From assembly GCA_021325455.1 (NCBI GenBank), contig JAJPHD010000026.1, positions 248,001 to 312,000 of the forward strand: a stretch of DNA of 64,000 bases, written 5' to 3'. The first letter of the stretch is position 1; every line of letters starts with the position of its first letter. The position numbers were made by a program, and so were the translations under genes. Source of the stretch: Actinomycetota bacterium (GTDB lineage Bacteria; Actinomycetota; Acidimicrobiia; Acidimicrobiales; JAJPHD01). This document shows positions 8,492-17,458 of the stretch, piece after piece. The notes beneath the pieces were generated by a model. That model did not search any database. It had not been told where the DNA came from and saw only the letters and a list, made by a program, of their open reading frames with translations.

Positions 8492-8752
8492 TCAGCGCCG
8501 GATGCCGAGCCGGGCGATGATGTCCCGGTAGCGCTCAACATCGTTGGCCTTCACGTAGTCCAAGAGGCGCCGCCGCCGGCCGATGAGCTGCATCAGCCCC
8601 CGGCGGGTGTGGTGGTCGCCCTTGTGGACCTTGAGGTGCTCGGTCAGGTGGTTGATCCGCCCGCTCAGCAAGGCAATCTGGACCTCGGGAGAGCCGGTAT
8701 CGGTCTCATGGGTTCGGTACTCGGCGATCGTGGCCGTCTTGTCTGCTGGCAT
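8492..8752 (-). CDS. rpsO: Ribosomal protein S15
   Basis: An 86-residue primary 16S rRNA-binding protein of the small-subunit platform. The sequence shows the family signature [20 protein letters not shown] and ends at [10 protein letters not shown], normal length and composition. The frame is open upstream, but ATG 8752 ([13 protein letters not shown]) matches the usual N-terminus; its Shine-Dalgarno (GAGGAG) is about 12 bases away, longer than usual. It is followed by pnp, and hairpins lie on both sides of the gene, suggesting post-transcriptional control. Confidence 0.96.
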   Translation of the reverse strand: MPADKTATIAEYRTHETDTGSPEVQIALLSGRINHLTEHLKVHKGDHHTRRGLMQLIGRRRRLLDYVKANDVERYRDIIARLGIRR

Positions 8753-8782
8753 GCGGGGCTCGGGCTCCTCATCTGGATCCGA

Positions 8783-8799
8783 GAGGCCCTCAGGGCCTC
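8783..8799 (-). promoter_or_regulatory. Hairpin in the rpsO leader
   Basis: GAGGCC-CTCAG-GGCCTC, a perfect 6-bp stem about 30 bases upstream of the rpsO start. S15 controls its own mRNA through structured leaders in several bacteria, using different structures in each. That this one binds S15 is only a suggestion. Confidence 0.4.
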
Positions 8800-8855
8800 G
8801 TCGGGCAACGAACCACAGGTCGGGCTGCGCGCCCACCGTGCTCCAGGGCCACTCT

Positions 8856-8874
8856 AGCAGGCCCCTAGCCTGCT
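8856..8874. promoter_or_regulatory. Inverted repeat before arfB / in rpsO upstream region
   Basis: AGCAGGC-CCCTA-GCCTGCT, 7-bp arms, ending three bases before the arfB GTG start and inside the divergent arfB/rpsO intergenic region. It could be an operator or part of a promoter (a TAGAGT hexamer lies next to it on the minus strand). Confidence 0.35.
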
Positions 8875-8877
8875 TCC

Positions 8878-9291
8878 GTGCCCGCCTTGCTCCAGGTGAC
8901 CAGGACCTGCGCCATACCCCTGGACGAGCTGAGCTGGCGGGCCAGCCCCCCCGGCGGGCCTGGGGGCCAGCACGCCAACCGCTCCCACACCCGCGTGGTG
9001 GTCAGCTTCGACGTCGCCGCCTCCCCCTCGCTCGGCCCCCGGCAGAGGGCCCGCCTGCTCGACCGCCTGGGCCCCACCGTCCGGGCCAGCGCGTCCGAGA
9101 GCCGCTCCCAGGCTGCCAACCGCGACCTGGCCCTGGAGCGCCTCAAGGGAAAGCTGGGGGCCGCCCTCCGGCAGCCTCCCGCCCGCCAGCCGACGGCACC
9201 GTCACCGGCGGCCAGGGAGCGCCGCCTGGAGGACAAGCGCCGGCGCTCCCGGCGCAAGTCCGAGCGGCGCCTCCCACCGGAGCCGGACTAG
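8878..9291 (+). CDS. arfB: ArfB/YaeJ-type peptidyl-tRNA hydrolase (ribosome rescue)
   Basis: A 137-residue member of the release-factor-like ArfB family, which enters the empty mRNA channel of stalled ribosomes and hydrolyses peptidyl-tRNA. The catalytic GGQ is at residues 29-31 within GGPGGQHAN, followed by the single catalytic domain and a highly basic tail ([17 protein letters not shown]) of the kind that inserts into the mRNA channel. There is no codon-recognition domain, which separates it from RF1/RF2. It is on the plus strand, divergent from rpsO and convergent with ribF. The GTG start follows an inverted repeat with no obvious Shine-Dalgarno, so translation may be leaderless. Confidence 0.88.
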   Translation: MPALLQVTRTCAIPLDELSWRASPPGGPGGQHANRSHTRVVVSFDVAASPSLGPRQRARLLDRLGPTVRASASESRSQAANRDLALERLKGKLGAALRQPPARQPTAPSPAARERRLEDKRRRSRRKSERRLPPEPD

Positions 9292-9329
9292 CCCCCGCCG
9301 GCCCGGGCAGAGGACCCCGCCGGGTCGGC

Positions 9330-10277
9330 TCAGGCCGGGTCCGCCAGGGCGGCGCGGGCCGCGTCGACGTCCCGGCCCATCTGCGCCACCAGCTCCTCCA
9401 CGGAGGAGAACCGCTGCTCGTCACGCAGCCTGGCCACGAACCGCACTCGGGCCTCCTCCCCGTAGAGATCGCCCTGGAACCCGAGAAGGTAGGTCTCGAG
9501 CAGGCGGGCCCCGGCCGCGTAGAAGGTGGGCCGGCGCCCCACCGAGATCGCCGCCGGGTGTGACGTACCGTCGGGCCGGACGTGCCAGCCGGCATAGATC
9601 CCGTCGCCCGGGACGAGGATCTCGCCCGGGACGCCCACGTTGGCCGTGGGGAAGCCCAGCACGGCACCCCCCCTGCCGTCGCCCCGCTCCACCCTGCCCC
9701 GGACCTCGTGAGGCCGGCCCAGGAGCGCCGCGGCCTCCTCCACATGGCCCCCCGAGAGGAGCTGGCGGATACGGGTCGACGAGACGGGCTCCGTGCCGCC
9801 CTCCTCGGCCACCAGGTCCAGGCCCATGACCTCGAACCCGAGGGCCCGGCCCATGGACTCGAGGAGGGCCACATTGCCCCGGCGGCCGTGGCCGAAGTGG
9901 AAGTCCCTGCCCACCACCACGCACCGGGCCTTCAGCCGGTGGACCAGGACCTCGGTCACGAAGTCCTCGGCCGACTCCTGGGAGCGCTCCCGGTCGAAGG
10001 TGACGACGAGGGTGCAGTCCACACCGGTCCCGGCCAGCAGCTCGAGGCGCTGCTCGAGGTCGGTGAGCAGGAGGGGCGCCGACTCGGGCCGGACCACCGT
10101 GGCGGGGTGGCGGTCGAAGGTGACCACGGCGCTGGCGGCTCCCAGCTGCCTGGCACGCTCCTGCACCCGGGCTATCAGGCGGCGGTGGCCCAGGTGGACG
10201 CCGTCGTAGGCACCGATGGTGACAACGGTCCCGCCCTCCGGAGGGCTCCAGGGCCCCTCGTCGGTCAGCACGTCCAT
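9330..10277 (-). CDS. ribF: Bifunctional riboflavin kinase / FAD synthetase
   Basis: A 315-residue enzyme that phosphorylates riboflavin to FMN and adenylates it to FAD. The N-terminal nucleotidyltransferase domain carries the HxGH-type motif GVHLGH (H28, H31) and a SSTRIR segment near residue 175. The C-terminal flavokinase domain carries GFPTANV. Both domains are complete. It lies in the truB-ribF-rpsO stretch typical of bacteria, 68 bases downstream of truB and ending convergently with arfB. Confidence 0.95.
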   Translation of the reverse strand: MDVLTDEGPWSPPEGGTVVTIGAYDGVHLGHRRLIARVQERARQLGAASAVVTFDRHPATVVRPESAPLLLTDLEQRLELLAGTGVDCTLVVTFDRERSQESAEDFVTEVLVHRLKARCVVVGRDFHFGHGRRGNVALLESMGRALGFEVMGLDLVAEEGGTEPVSSTRIRQLLSGGHVEEAAALLGRPHEVRGRVERGDGRGGAVLGFPTANVGVPGEILVPGDGIYAGWHVRPDGTSHPAAISVGRRPTFYAAGARLLETYLLGFQGDLYGEEARVRFVARLRDEQRFSSVEELVAQMGRDVDAARAALADPA

Positions 10278-10345
10278 TGCCCGCCGAGGCTAGCGGTGGC
10301 CCCGGCGGCGCCACCGGGCCCCAAGGCCTCAGGGGGCCGGCGCCC

Positions 10346-11227
10346 CTAGCCGGCCAGGACCACCGCAGGCTTCGCCCGCCCCTCGCAGGGCTCGTAGACG
10401 GCCAGGAGGGACCCCTGGCGGTCGAGGACCGCCCAGGGGCCGTCTCCCCCCACCCCGAGCACCGCTGGCTCGAGGACGGCCCCGTGGGCCACGGCGGCTG
10501 CCACCTCAGCACCCACCGACACCCCCGCCAGGTCCCGCACGGCCGCCCCCAGGGGCATCAGCCGTGACGGGCCCACCTCGTCCACCCTGATCGCCTCGGC
10601 CTCCCCGAACGACCCCACGGCCACCCGGCGCAAGCTGCGCAGGTGGGCCCCGCCGCCCAGGGCAGTCCCCAGGTCGGCAGCGAGGGACCGGACGTAGGTC
10701 CCCGAGGAGCACACCACCTCGATGGCGTATACCCCGTCCTCGTCCGTGACCGCCACGTCGAAGCGGTGGACCGTCACCGGCCGGGGCCGGCGCTCCACCT
10801 CCACGCCGGCCCGGGCCAGCTCGTGCAGCCGCCGGCCACCGACCTTGAGGGCCGAAACCATGGGGGGGACCTGCTCCGTCTCCCCCCTGAGCCGGGCCGC
10901 GGCCTCCCGCACCTGGGACAGGGTCGTTCCGGCCATGTCCCAGCGCCCGGTCACCTCCCCCTCGGCGTCCAGGGTGGACGTGGCCACTCCGAGGACGACC
11001 TCCCCCCGGTAGCGCTTGGGGCCGCGGGCGGCGAAGCGCAGCAGCCGGGTGCCCCTCCCCACCCCCACCAACAGGACCCCGGTGGCGGCGGGGTCGAGGG
11101 TGCCCCCGTGGCCCACCCGGCGGGTCCCCAGCAGCCTCCGGCACCGCGCCACCACATCGTGGGAGGTCCACCCCTGCTCCTTGTCCACCACCACCAGCCC
11201 CTCCAGGGGGCCGGCGGAGGGGTTCAC
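10346..11227 (-). CDS. truB: tRNA pseudouridine-55 synthase
   Basis: A 293-residue enzyme that makes pseudouridine 55 in the T-loop of tRNAs. The catalytic aspartate is D45 in GHGGTLDPAATGVL; the N-terminus GLVVVDKEQGWTSHDVV and the downstream GSGTYVRS-like motif (CSSGTYVRSLAADLG) are typical. I chose GTG 11227, whose GTGA overlaps the rbfA stop codon and so suggests translational coupling. The upstream open frame inside rbfA carries no truB homology. Confidence 0.95.
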   Translation of the reverse strand: MNPSAGPLEGLVVVDKEQGWTSHDVVARCRRLLGTRRVGHGGTLDPAATGVLLVGVGRGTRLLRFAARGPKRYRGEVVLGVATSTLDAEGEVTGRWDMAGTTLSQVREAAARLRGETEQVPPMVSALKVGGRRLHELARAGVEVERRPRPVTVHRFDVAVTDEDGVYAIEVVCSSGTYVRSLAADLGTALGGGAHLRSLRRVAVGSFGEAEAIRVDEVGPSRLMPLGAAVRDLAGVSVGAEVAAAVAHGAVLEPAVLGVGGDGPWAVLDRQGSLLAVYEPCEGRAKPAVVLAG

Positions 11228-11634
11228 CCTCCCCCCGGCCACCCGTCCCCGGGGGCCCGCCGCTCGGCCAGGACCCGGAGGACCTCCTCCACCCGGCGCC
11301 CACTGGCCACAGCGGGATCGGCGCCGAAGGAGAGCTGGGGGGTGTGCTTGAGGCGCACCTGGCGACCGATGGCAGCCTGGATCTTGACCCTCACCCGGGC
11401 CAGGGCCTCCTCGGCCGGCTCGTCCATGGTGTCCAGCCATACGGTGGCATGGCGCAGGTCGGGCTGGCTCTCCACGGCCGTGACCGTGAGCAGCCGCAGC
11501 CGCTCGTCCTGATCACCCAGGCGCTCCAGCTCCTCGGCCACCACCTGGCGCAGGACCTCGTTGACCCGTGCCGAGCGGGGGTAGCGGGAGGCCGCCCCCG
11601 GACGGGCCCTCTCCTTGCGGTGCTTGGCAGTCAT
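11224..11634 (-). CDS. rbfA: 30S ribosome-binding factor A
   Basis: A 136-residue KH-fold protein that binds immature 30S subunits and helps 16S rRNA 5'-end maturation and cold adaptation. Family features are the N-terminal SARVNEVLRQVVAEELERL helix and the middle motif DLRHATVWLDTM. ATG 11634 has GGGAGG a few bases upstream. The frame is open further upstream without homology. The stop codon overlaps the truB start; a 50-base gap separates it from the DUF503 gene. Confidence 0.93.
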   Translation of the reverse strand: MTAKHRKERARPGAASRYPRSARVNEVLRQVVAEELERLGDQDERLRLLTVTAVESQPDLRHATVWLDTMDEPAEEALARVRVKIQAAIGRQVRLKHTPQLSFGADPAVASGRRVEEVLRVLAERRAPGDGWPGGG

Positions 11635-11684
11635 CGGCCCTCCCCGCTCGCCATGGACAAGAGGGTAACGACACCGGGGAGCGC

Positions 11685-11960
11685 TCAGGTCTCCACCCAG
11701 GTCCGCTCGGCAGTGAGGACCTCCACCTCGGGCCGGCTCCACACGAAGCGCTCCACCTCGTCCAGCACCTGCTCCACGTGACTGGCGCTCGAGGCCACCA
11801 CCGCCATGCCGAGCAGCGCCCGTTGCTGGCGGTCCTGGTGGTCGACCTCGGCGGCAGCTACGGCATAGCGCTGGCGGGCGCCGGCCAGGATGGGCTTGAT
11901 GGCCGCCCGCTTGTCCTTGAGGGAGCGGCACTGGGGCAGGTGCAGGTCGATGCACAGCAC
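11685..11960 (-). CDS. DUF503 (YlxP-like) family protein
   Basis: A 91-residue protein of the YlxP/DUF503 family, found next to infB and rbfA in many Gram-positive bacteria and probably linked to ribosome biogenesis; its biochemical function is not established. The signature LHLPQCRSLKDKR lies at the N-terminus. Relatives usually begin M-H-V-G-x-L; here the equivalent residues read T-H-V-G-V-L, so an ACG codon stands where the start would be and the first usable start is GTG 11960, two bases after the infB stop. Confidence 0.85.
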   Translation of the reverse strand: MLCIDLHLPQCRSLKDKRAAIKPILAGARQRYAVAAAEVDHQDRQQRALLGMAVVASSASHVEQVLDEVERFVWSRPEVEVLTAERTWVET

Positions 11961-11962
11961 GC

Positions 11963-14900
11963 CTACGTGCGTTGGATCTCCCGCTCCTCGAAGGTCTCGA
12001 TGACGTCACCCTGGTGGAGGTCCTGGAAGTCGGAGAGGCCCACGCCGCACTCGAAGCCGGCCTGGACCTCCCGCACGTCGTCCTTGAACCGCCGCAGGGA
12101 GCTGATGGTCCCCTTCCAGATGATGACCCCGTCGCGGAGGAAGCGGACCTTGGAGCCGCGGGTGATGACGCCGCTGCGGACGTAGCAGCCTGCCACTGCC
12201 CCCACCCGGGGAACCCGGAAGACCTCGCGCACCTCGGCCTCCCCCGTGACCACCTCCTCGAACTCGGGGGCCAGCATGCCCACCATGGCAGCCTCTATGT
12301 CCTCGAGGACCTTGTAGATGATCTCGTAGGTCCGTATCTCCACGCCCTGAGCGGCGGCCAGCTCCCTCGCCCTGCGGTCGGGGCGGACGTTGAAGCCGAT
12401 GATGGTGGCGTTGGAGGCCGCCGCCAGCTGCACGTCGTTCTCGGTGATCCCTCCCACCGCCCGGTGCACGAAGCTCAGCTTCACCTCGTCGCGCTCCAGC
12501 TTGCGCAGGGCCTCGGTGAGCGCCTCCAGCGACCCCTGGACGTCGGCCCGGACCACGAGGTTGAGCGTGGCGGTCTCGCCCCGCTGGATCTGCTCGAAGA
12601 TGTCCTCCAGCTTGGCTCCCGGCGTGGCCGAGGCCGCGGCGCTGGAGGTGAACCCGGCCACCCTGGCCCAATGGCTGCGCTGCTCTCCGATGGTCCGGGC
12701 CGTCTGGAGGTCGGGGGTCACCCTCAGCTCGTCCCCGGCGCTGGGCACGTCGGAGAACCCGAGGACCTCGACCGGCATGGACGGCCCCGCCCTCTTGATG
12801 TTCTCCCCCCGGTCGTCGATCAGGGCCTTCACCCGGCCCCAGGCCGGGCCGGCCACCACCGAGTCCCCCACGTCCAGGTGGCCCCGCTGCACGATGACGG
12901 TGGCCACGGGACCGCGCCCCACGTCCAGGTTGCCCTCCAGGACCACCCCCCGACCAGGGCCCTCCGGGTTGGCCTTCAGCTCCAGGACCTCGGCCAGGAC
13001 CAGGAGCTGCTCCAGGAGGTCGTCCACTCCCAGGCCCTGGAGCGCAGACAACTCCACCGTGATGGTGTCGCCGCCCCACGCCTCAGGCACCAGCCCTTGC
13101 TCGGAGAGCTGCTGCATGACCCGGTTGGGGTCGGCATCCTCCCGGTCGATCTTGTTGATGGCCACCACGATCGGCACGCCGGCGGCCCGGGCGTGGTTGA
13201 TGGCCTCGACGGTCTGGGGCATCACCCCATCGTCGGCGGCCACCACCAGCACGACTATGTCGGTGACCTCGGCCCCCCGGGCGCGCATGGCCGTGAAGGC
13301 CTCGTGGCCCGGGGTGTCTATGAAGGTCATCCAGCGGTCCCCGACCTCGACCCGGTAGGCGCCGATGTGCTGGGTTATGCCCCCCGCCTCGCCGGCCACG
13401 ACGTTGGTCTCCCGGATGCGGTCCAGCAGCTTGGTCTTGCCGTGGTCGACATGCCCCATGACCGTTATGACCGGCGGCCTGGGCACGAGCAGGCTCTCGT
13501 CCTCCTCGCCGTCCTCGTCGCCGAAGTACCGGGCCTGCAGGGCCGCCTCCTGCTCCTCACCCGGGTCCACCAGGCGCACGTCAGCCCCCAGCTCGGCGGC
13601 GAACAGCTCGATCATCTCGTCGGAGAGAGCCTGGGTGGCGGTGACCATCTCCCCCTGGAGGAGCAGGTAGCGCACCACGTCCCCGGCCGACCGGTTGAGC
13701 TTGGGCCCGAGGTCCTGGGCGGTGGAGCCGCGCTCCACGATGATCTCTCCCTGGGGGACCGGGGCATTGGACGGGGTGTAGCTGGTCGGCTGGGTGGGCT
13801 CCAGCTCCTCCAGCGACCGCCGCCGCCGGCGCCCGCTGCGGCGGGTGGTCGTGCGCCGCCCGGGCGGGGGCCCGCCCCGCCCTGCACCGGGCCCGCGGCC
13901 AGGGCCGCCCCCGGGGGCGCTCCGTCCGCCCAGCCCGGTCCTGGTCCCGTAGCCGGGACGGCTGCCGAAGCCGGAACGCCCCCCCGGCCCGCCGGGGGCA
14001 CTCGGGCGGCTGGGCCCGCTGGGACGGCCGGGACCGACGGGGCTCGCACCCCGGCCGGCTCCGGGGCCCCGCCCCCCCATCCCGGGCGGCGGCGGTATGG
14101 GCCGCCCGGACGGAGAGCGCGGTGGTCCCCCCGGAGGGGGCGGGATGGGACGCCCCGAGGGAGACCGGGGGGGTCCGCTCGGGGGCATGGGTATACGCGG
14201 GGCGCCTTCCTGGCCCGGCCGGGCCGGCGCCGGCCTGGGGGGAGCGCCGGCCTCGCCGGCAGCTGCCGCCGCCGGGCGGGAGCGGGTCCCCGGCTCAGGG
14301 CGAGGGCGGGCCTCGGGCCGCTGGGTGGAGGGCGGCGCCCCCGGCGCACCGGCGGTGGGGCGGCTCGGAGCCCCCGGGCCGGGCGGCACCCGACGCTCCC
14401 CGGCGGGGGCGGGCCGGGGTGGAGGGGGCGGGGAGGGCCTGGGGGGCGCCCCTGCCGGCCGGGGCGGGGCGGCCCGGGGACCGCTCACCCCGGGGGGCGG
14501 TGGCACCGGTCGAGGGCTGCCCGGCCCCGCCGCCGGGCGGTCGGGGGTGGCCCGGGCCGGCCCTTCGGCGGGCCCGGTTGCCGGCGAGGGAGAGGGAGGG
14601 GGTGCCACCGGAGAGGCTGGGGGCTCCGCCGCTGCCGCCGGTGGGTGGACCTCGGCCGCCGGAGGGGCAGCCGGAGGGGCGGCCGGGGCGCCAGCCGCGG
14701 GGGGCTCCTCCCGGCGCCGGGCGCCCACCCGGGCCCCCCCGCTGGTCACCTTGTCCCGGCCGCCGGCCGCCCCGGCGGCCTGCTCCTCGCTCGCAGGAGC
14801 AGGGGAAGCCCCCGGCTGGGCCTGGGCAGCAGCGGCTTCCTGCCTGGAGCGTCTCAGCCCCAGGCTGTCAGCCTTCCGGCGGACCCGGTCGGCCTGGGCG

Positions 14901-15022
14901 TCCTCGATGCTCGAGGAGTGGCTACGGACACCTATGCCCAGGGCCTCGCAGAGGTCCAGCGCCTCTTTGTTCGTGATCCCGAGCTCCCGTGCGAGCTCGT
15001 ACACACGGATCTTCTTCGCCAA
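11963..15022 (-). CDS. infB: Translation initiation factor IF-2
   Basis: A 1019-residue GTPase that delivers initiator tRNA to the 30S subunit. An N-terminal IF2N helix ([20 protein letters not shown]) is followed by an exceptionally long Pro/Gly/Arg/Ala-rich region (about residues 60-400). It includes two exact 16-residue units [16 protein letters not shown] encoded at about 14081-14176. The second IF2N domain comes next, then the GTPase domain with GHVDHGKT near residue 520, DTPGHEAF and NKID, then domains II-IV. Long disordered linkers are common in actinobacterial IF-2. It lies downstream of ylxR in the nusA operon and almost touches DUF503. Confidence 0.97.
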   Translation of the reverse strand: MAKKIRVYELARELGITNKEALDLCEALGIGVRSHSSSIEDAQADRVRRKADSLGLRRSRQEAAAAQAQPGASPAPASEEQAAGAAGGRDKVTSGGARVGARRREEPPAAGAPAAPPAAPPAAEVHPPAAAAEPPASPVAPPPSPSPATGPAEGPARATPDRPAAGPGSPRPVPPPPGVSGPRAAPPRPAGAPPRPSPPPPPRPAPAGERRVPPGPGAPSRPTAGAPGAPPSTQRPEARPRPEPGTRSRPAAAAAGEAGAPPRPAPARPGQEGAPRIPMPPSGPPRSPSGRPIPPPPGGPPRSPSGRPIPPPPGMGGRGPGAGRGASPVGPGRPSGPSRPSAPGGPGGRSGFGSRPGYGTRTGLGGRSAPGGGPGRGPGAGRGGPPPGRRTTTRRSGRRRRRSLEELEPTQPTSYTPSNAPVPQGEIIVERGSTAQDLGPKLNRSAGDVVRYLLLQGEMVTATQALSDEMIELFAAELGADVRLVDPGEEQEAALQARYFGDEDGEEDESLLVPRPPVITVMGHVDHGKTKLLDRIRETNVVAGEAGGITQHIGAYRVEVGDRWMTFIDTPGHEAFTAMRARGAEVTDIVVLVVAADDGVMPQTVEAINHARAAGVPIVVAINKIDREDADPNRVMQQLSEQGLVPEAWGGDTITVELSALQGLGVDDLLEQLLVLAEVLELKANPEGPGRGVVLEGNLDVGRGPVATVIVQRGHLDVGDSVVAGPAWGRVKALIDDRGENIKRAGPSMPVEVLGFSDVPSAGDELRVTPDLQTARTIGEQRSHWARVAGFTSSAAASATPGAKLEDIFEQIQRGETATLNLVVRADVQGSLEALTEALRKLERDEVKLSFVHRAVGGITENDVQLAAASNATIIGFNVRPDRRARELAAAQGVEIRTYEIIYKVLEDIEAAMVGMLAPEFEEVVTGEAEVREVFRVPRVGAVAGCYVRSGVITRGSKVRFLRDGVIIWKGTISSLRRFKDDVREVQAGFECGVGLSDFQDLHQGDVIETFEEREIQRT

Positions 15023-15067
15023 CTGCTGCTTCAGTCCTCTCGGCTATCCCTTGGTGCTCTCAACCTC

Positions 15068-15337
15068 TTATGCATCATCCCATAGCGGGCTACAGGCCAG
15101 CTCGGCCCGCAGGCGGGCGATGGCCCCGGGCTCCACCGGAGCCCGGAAGGCCCGGGCGAACGCCCGGCGCCGCTCCGCCCTCTCCAAGCAGGCTACCGAG
15201 CCACGGCACAACCAGGCGCCGCGTCCGGGAAGGTGCCGGCCCACCACCACCCGGTCAGGCCCCAGCCGGACCAGCCGGACCAGCTCGTCGACCGGCGCCA
15301 CTCGCCGGCACCCGACGCAGGTCCGCTGCGGGCCTAT
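15068..15337 (-). CDS. ylxR: YlxR family RNA-binding protein, probable AUA start
   Basis: An 89-residue protein of the YlxR (DUF448) family, encoded between nusA and infB in most bacteria and proposed to bind RNA or the RNase P RNA. The family motif RTCVGCR is encoded at about 15302-15325. No ATG, GTG, TTG or CTG exists in frame between the motif and a point deep inside nusA; the first GTG (15301) lies after the motif and would delete it. An ATA at 15337-15335 is preceded by AGGAGAGGAG with a five-base spacer, and ATAG overlaps the nusA stop. I therefore place the start at ATA. Truncation or a sequence error are alternatives. Confidence 0.85.
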   Translation of the reverse strand: MGPQRTCVGCRRVAPVDELVRLVRLGPDRVVVGRHLPGRGAWLCRGSVACLERAERRRAFARAFRAPVEPGAIARLRAELACSPLWDDA

Positions 15338-16794
15338 CCCGGCTCCTCTCCTCTCGGGGGTGGGGTCCCCTCGGTGTCGTTGACGGCCGCCACCTCCCCG
15401 GCCGGCTCCCCGGCGGGGGACACGCCGGCCTCCTCATCCTGGGGGATGAGGGCGATGTCCTCGGAGGAGGTGGGCAGGGCTCCCTCGGCCAGGGCCTCCG
15501 GGCCCAGCACGTCCTCGCCCAACTCCTGGCCGGGGGGCTGTTCGCCCCCAGCCGTGGCACCTCCGGCGACAAGCTCCTCGTCCTCGAGGGCCTCCCCTTC
15601 CCCCGGGGTCCCCTCGCCTCCGGGCACGGTGGCGGCACCGCTGGCCGCCTCTGCTCCCTCGATGGCCTCGCGGGCCCCCGGCTCGGCCCCCCCGCCCATT
15701 GACCACTCCTCGGCCGACACGGCCGCTCCTCCCTCGGCTGGCTGCCACACCATCTCCCCGGCCTCGTTCTCGACCCATTCGCCCTCGGCCCACTCCTGGC
15801 TGGCGTAGGCCTCCTCCTCGGCCAGCTGGCTCTCGCTCTTGATGTCGATCCGCCAGCCCGTGAGCCTGGCCGCCAGGCGGGCGTTCTGGCCCTCCTTGCC
15901 GATGGCCAGGGACAGCTGGAAGTCGTGCACGATGACGGTGGCCGTGCCGGTCTCCTCGTCCAGGCGGACCTCCTTCACCTTGGCCGGCTGCAAGGCCCGC
16001 TGCACGAACTCGGCAGGGTCGTCCGAGTAGGGGACTATGTCCACCTTCTCACCCCGCAGCTCGTTGGTCACCATGCGCACCCGGGCCCCCCGGGCCCCGA
16101 CGCAGGCGCCCACGGGGTCCACGTTGGGGTCGTTGGACCACACGGCGATCTTGGTGCGGTGCCCGGGCTCCCGGGCGGCAGCCTTGATCTCGACCACCCC
16201 GCTGCTGATCTCGGGCACCTCCAGCTCGAACAGCCGCTTGATGAGGCCGGGGTGGGTCCGGCTCACCACGATCTGGGGGCCCTTGGAGGTACGGCGCACC
16301 TCGACGATGTAGGCCTTGAGGCGGGCGTTGTGCTCGTAGCGCTCGTAGGGGACCTGCTCGGCCTGGGGCATGAGGGCCTCCACCTTGCCTAGGTCGAGGA
16401 GCGTGTAGCGGTTGTCGCTCTGCTGGATGATCCCTGTGACTATGTCACCCTCCCGGCCGGCGTACTCCTCGTACTTGAGGTCCCGCTCCGCCTCCCGGAT
16501 GCGCTGCAGGATGACCTGCTTGGCCGTCTGGGCGGCGATACGGCCGAAGTCCTCGGGGGTGTCGTCCCACTCCCTTACGACGTTGCCGTCCTCGTCCAGC
16601 TCCTGGCCGTAGACCCGGATCTCCCCCGAGTCGGGGTCGATGGTGACCACGGCCTCCTCGGCCGCGTTGGGCAGGCGCTTGTAGGCCGCCACCAAGGCAT
16701 TGGCCAGCGCCTCCAGCAGGGTGTCAACCGATATGCCCTTGTCCCGTGCGATCTGCTGCAGCGCGTCCAGGAACTCGAAGTTGGTCTTGCTCAT
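15334..16794 (-). CDS. nusA: Transcription termination/antitermination factor NusA
   Basis: A 486-residue RNA polymerase-associated factor controlling pausing, termination and antitermination. It has the N-terminal polymerase-binding domain ([18 protein letters not shown]), an S1 domain ([21 protein letters not shown]), and tandem KH domains ([17 protein letters not shown] and [19 protein letters not shown]). An acidic Glu/Ala/Gly-rich tail of about 130 residues is longer than in compact NusA proteins. ATG 16794 overlaps the rimP stop (ATGA), and its own TAG overlaps the proposed AUA start of ylxR, so rimP-nusA-ylxR look translationally coupled. Confidence 0.96.
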   Translation of the reverse strand: MSKTNFEFLDALQQIARDKGISVDTLLEALANALVAAYKRLPNAAEEAVVTIDPDSGEIRVYGQELDEDGNVVREWDDTPEDFGRIAAQTAKQVILQRIREAERDLKYEEYAGREGDIVTGIIQQSDNRYTLLDLGKVEALMPQAEQVPYERYEHNARLKAYIVEVRRTSKGPQIVVSRTHPGLIKRLFELEVPEISSGVVEIKAAAREPGHRTKIAVWSNDPNVDPVGACVGARGARVRMVTNELRGEKVDIVPYSDDPAEFVQRALQPAKVKEVRLDEETGTATVIVHDFQLSLAIGKEGQNARLAARLTGWRIDIKSESQLAEEEAYASQEWAEGEWVENEAGEMVWQPAEGGAAVSAEEWSMGGGAEPGAREAIEGAEAASGAATVPGGEGTPGEGEALEDEELVAGGATAGGEQPPGQELGEDVLGPEALAEGALPTSSEDIALIPQDEEAGVSPAGEPAGEVAAVNDTEGTPPPRGEEPG

Positions 16795-17357
16795 AGCCGC
16801 GCCGCCTTGTCCTTGGCGAAATGGCCCTCGGTGCCTCTCGCCTCGCCTGTCCTCTCACCCCGGTTCCTGCCGCCCTTCCCCGGCCGGGGCGCCGGGCCCC
16901 ACTCGAAGACGGTCCGGGCTGCCTCGATGTCCCCGTAGGGGATGAAGCGCTCCTCGCCCTCGCCCGCCACGGTGATCCCGGCCTCGCCGGCAGCAACCAG
17001 GCATCCCCGGACCCGTCGCTCACCGGCCACGCCGGGTCGGGTCTTCACCTTGACCTCCTGGCCCACATAGCGGCCAAACTGCTCGGGCGTCCGCAGACGC
17101 CTCTCCAGGCCGGGGCTCGACACCTCGAGCATGTAGCGGCCCGGGAGAGGGTCGGCAGCATCGAGAGCAGCCGAGATGGCCCGGTTGGCCACGGTCAGCG
17201 TGTCGAGGTCCACCCCCCCGGGGCGGTCAAGGAGGACCCGGACCAGGCCCCTGCCCACCTCGAGGTCGAACAGCTCCACGTCCGCCAGCCCCGGCCCGGC
17301 GCCGGCCAGGGCGGAGCGGACCACCTCCGCCACCCCTGCCTTCGTGGTCACCGGCAC
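16791..17357 (-). CDS. rimP: Ribosome maturation factor RimP
   Basis: A 188-residue protein needed for assembly of the 30S subunit and always encoded upstream of nusA. The motif GRYMLEVSSPGLERRLRTPEQF is diagnostic of the N-terminal domain; the second domain follows (VKVKTRPG...). I chose GTG 17357 because GGGAGG is four bases upstream; the frame is open further but runs into a 12-bp hairpin and has no homology. A basic tail (GKGGRNRGERTG) precedes the stop. It is the first gene of the rimP-nusA-ylxR-infB run. Confidence 0.94.
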   Translation of the reverse strand: MPVTTKAGVAEVVRSALAGAGPGLADVELFDLEVGRGLVRVLLDRPGGVDLDTLTVANRAISAALDAADPLPGRYMLEVSSPGLERRLRTPEQFGRYVGQEVKVKTRPGVAGERRVRGCLVAAGEAGITVAGEGEERFIPYGDIEAARTVFEWGPAPRPGKGGRNRGERTGEARGTEGHFAKDKAARL

Positions 17358-17378
17358 CGAACCTCCCTTCGCGACACA

Positions 17379-17405
17379 AAGCGTGGGCGGCAACCGCCCA
17401 CGCTT
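17379..17405 (-). promoter_or_regulatory. Perfect 12-bp hairpin in the rimP-nusA leader
   Basis: AAGCGTGGGCGG pairs perfectly with CCGCCCACGCTT around a three-base loop. On the minus strand it is followed by TTTGTGT and then by the rimP Shine-Dalgarno. It can be read as a terminator for the upstream acetyltransferase gene or as an attenuator within the leader of the nusA operon. Confidence 0.65.
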
Positions 17406-17439
17406 CTACCAAACCTCACCTACTGAACGGCGACAGGCC

Positions 17440-17445
17440 AGTATA
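17440..17445 (-). promoter_or_regulatory. Candidate -10 element upstream of rimP
   Basis: The minus strand reads TATACT here, close to the bacterial -10 consensus and rare in DNA this GC-rich. Transcription from it would start near 17433 and include the 12-bp hairpin before rimP. No convincing -35 element lies at the normal distance. Confidence 0.35.
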
Positions 17446-17458
17446 GCGCCAAGGGGGC

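Noticed and set aside
14081-14600. Repeated GC-rich units that could be mistaken for a CRISPR array
   Set aside because: Units are codon-phased, variable and encode the Pro/Gly linker of IF-2; there are no unique spacers of constant length and no cas genes.
11972-15085. Very long open frame on the plus strand opposite infB (over 1000 codons)
   Set aside because: It is the antisense of infB, open because of the GC-rich codon bias; its composition (His, Gln, Gly, Asp) is typical of shadow frames and it matches no family.
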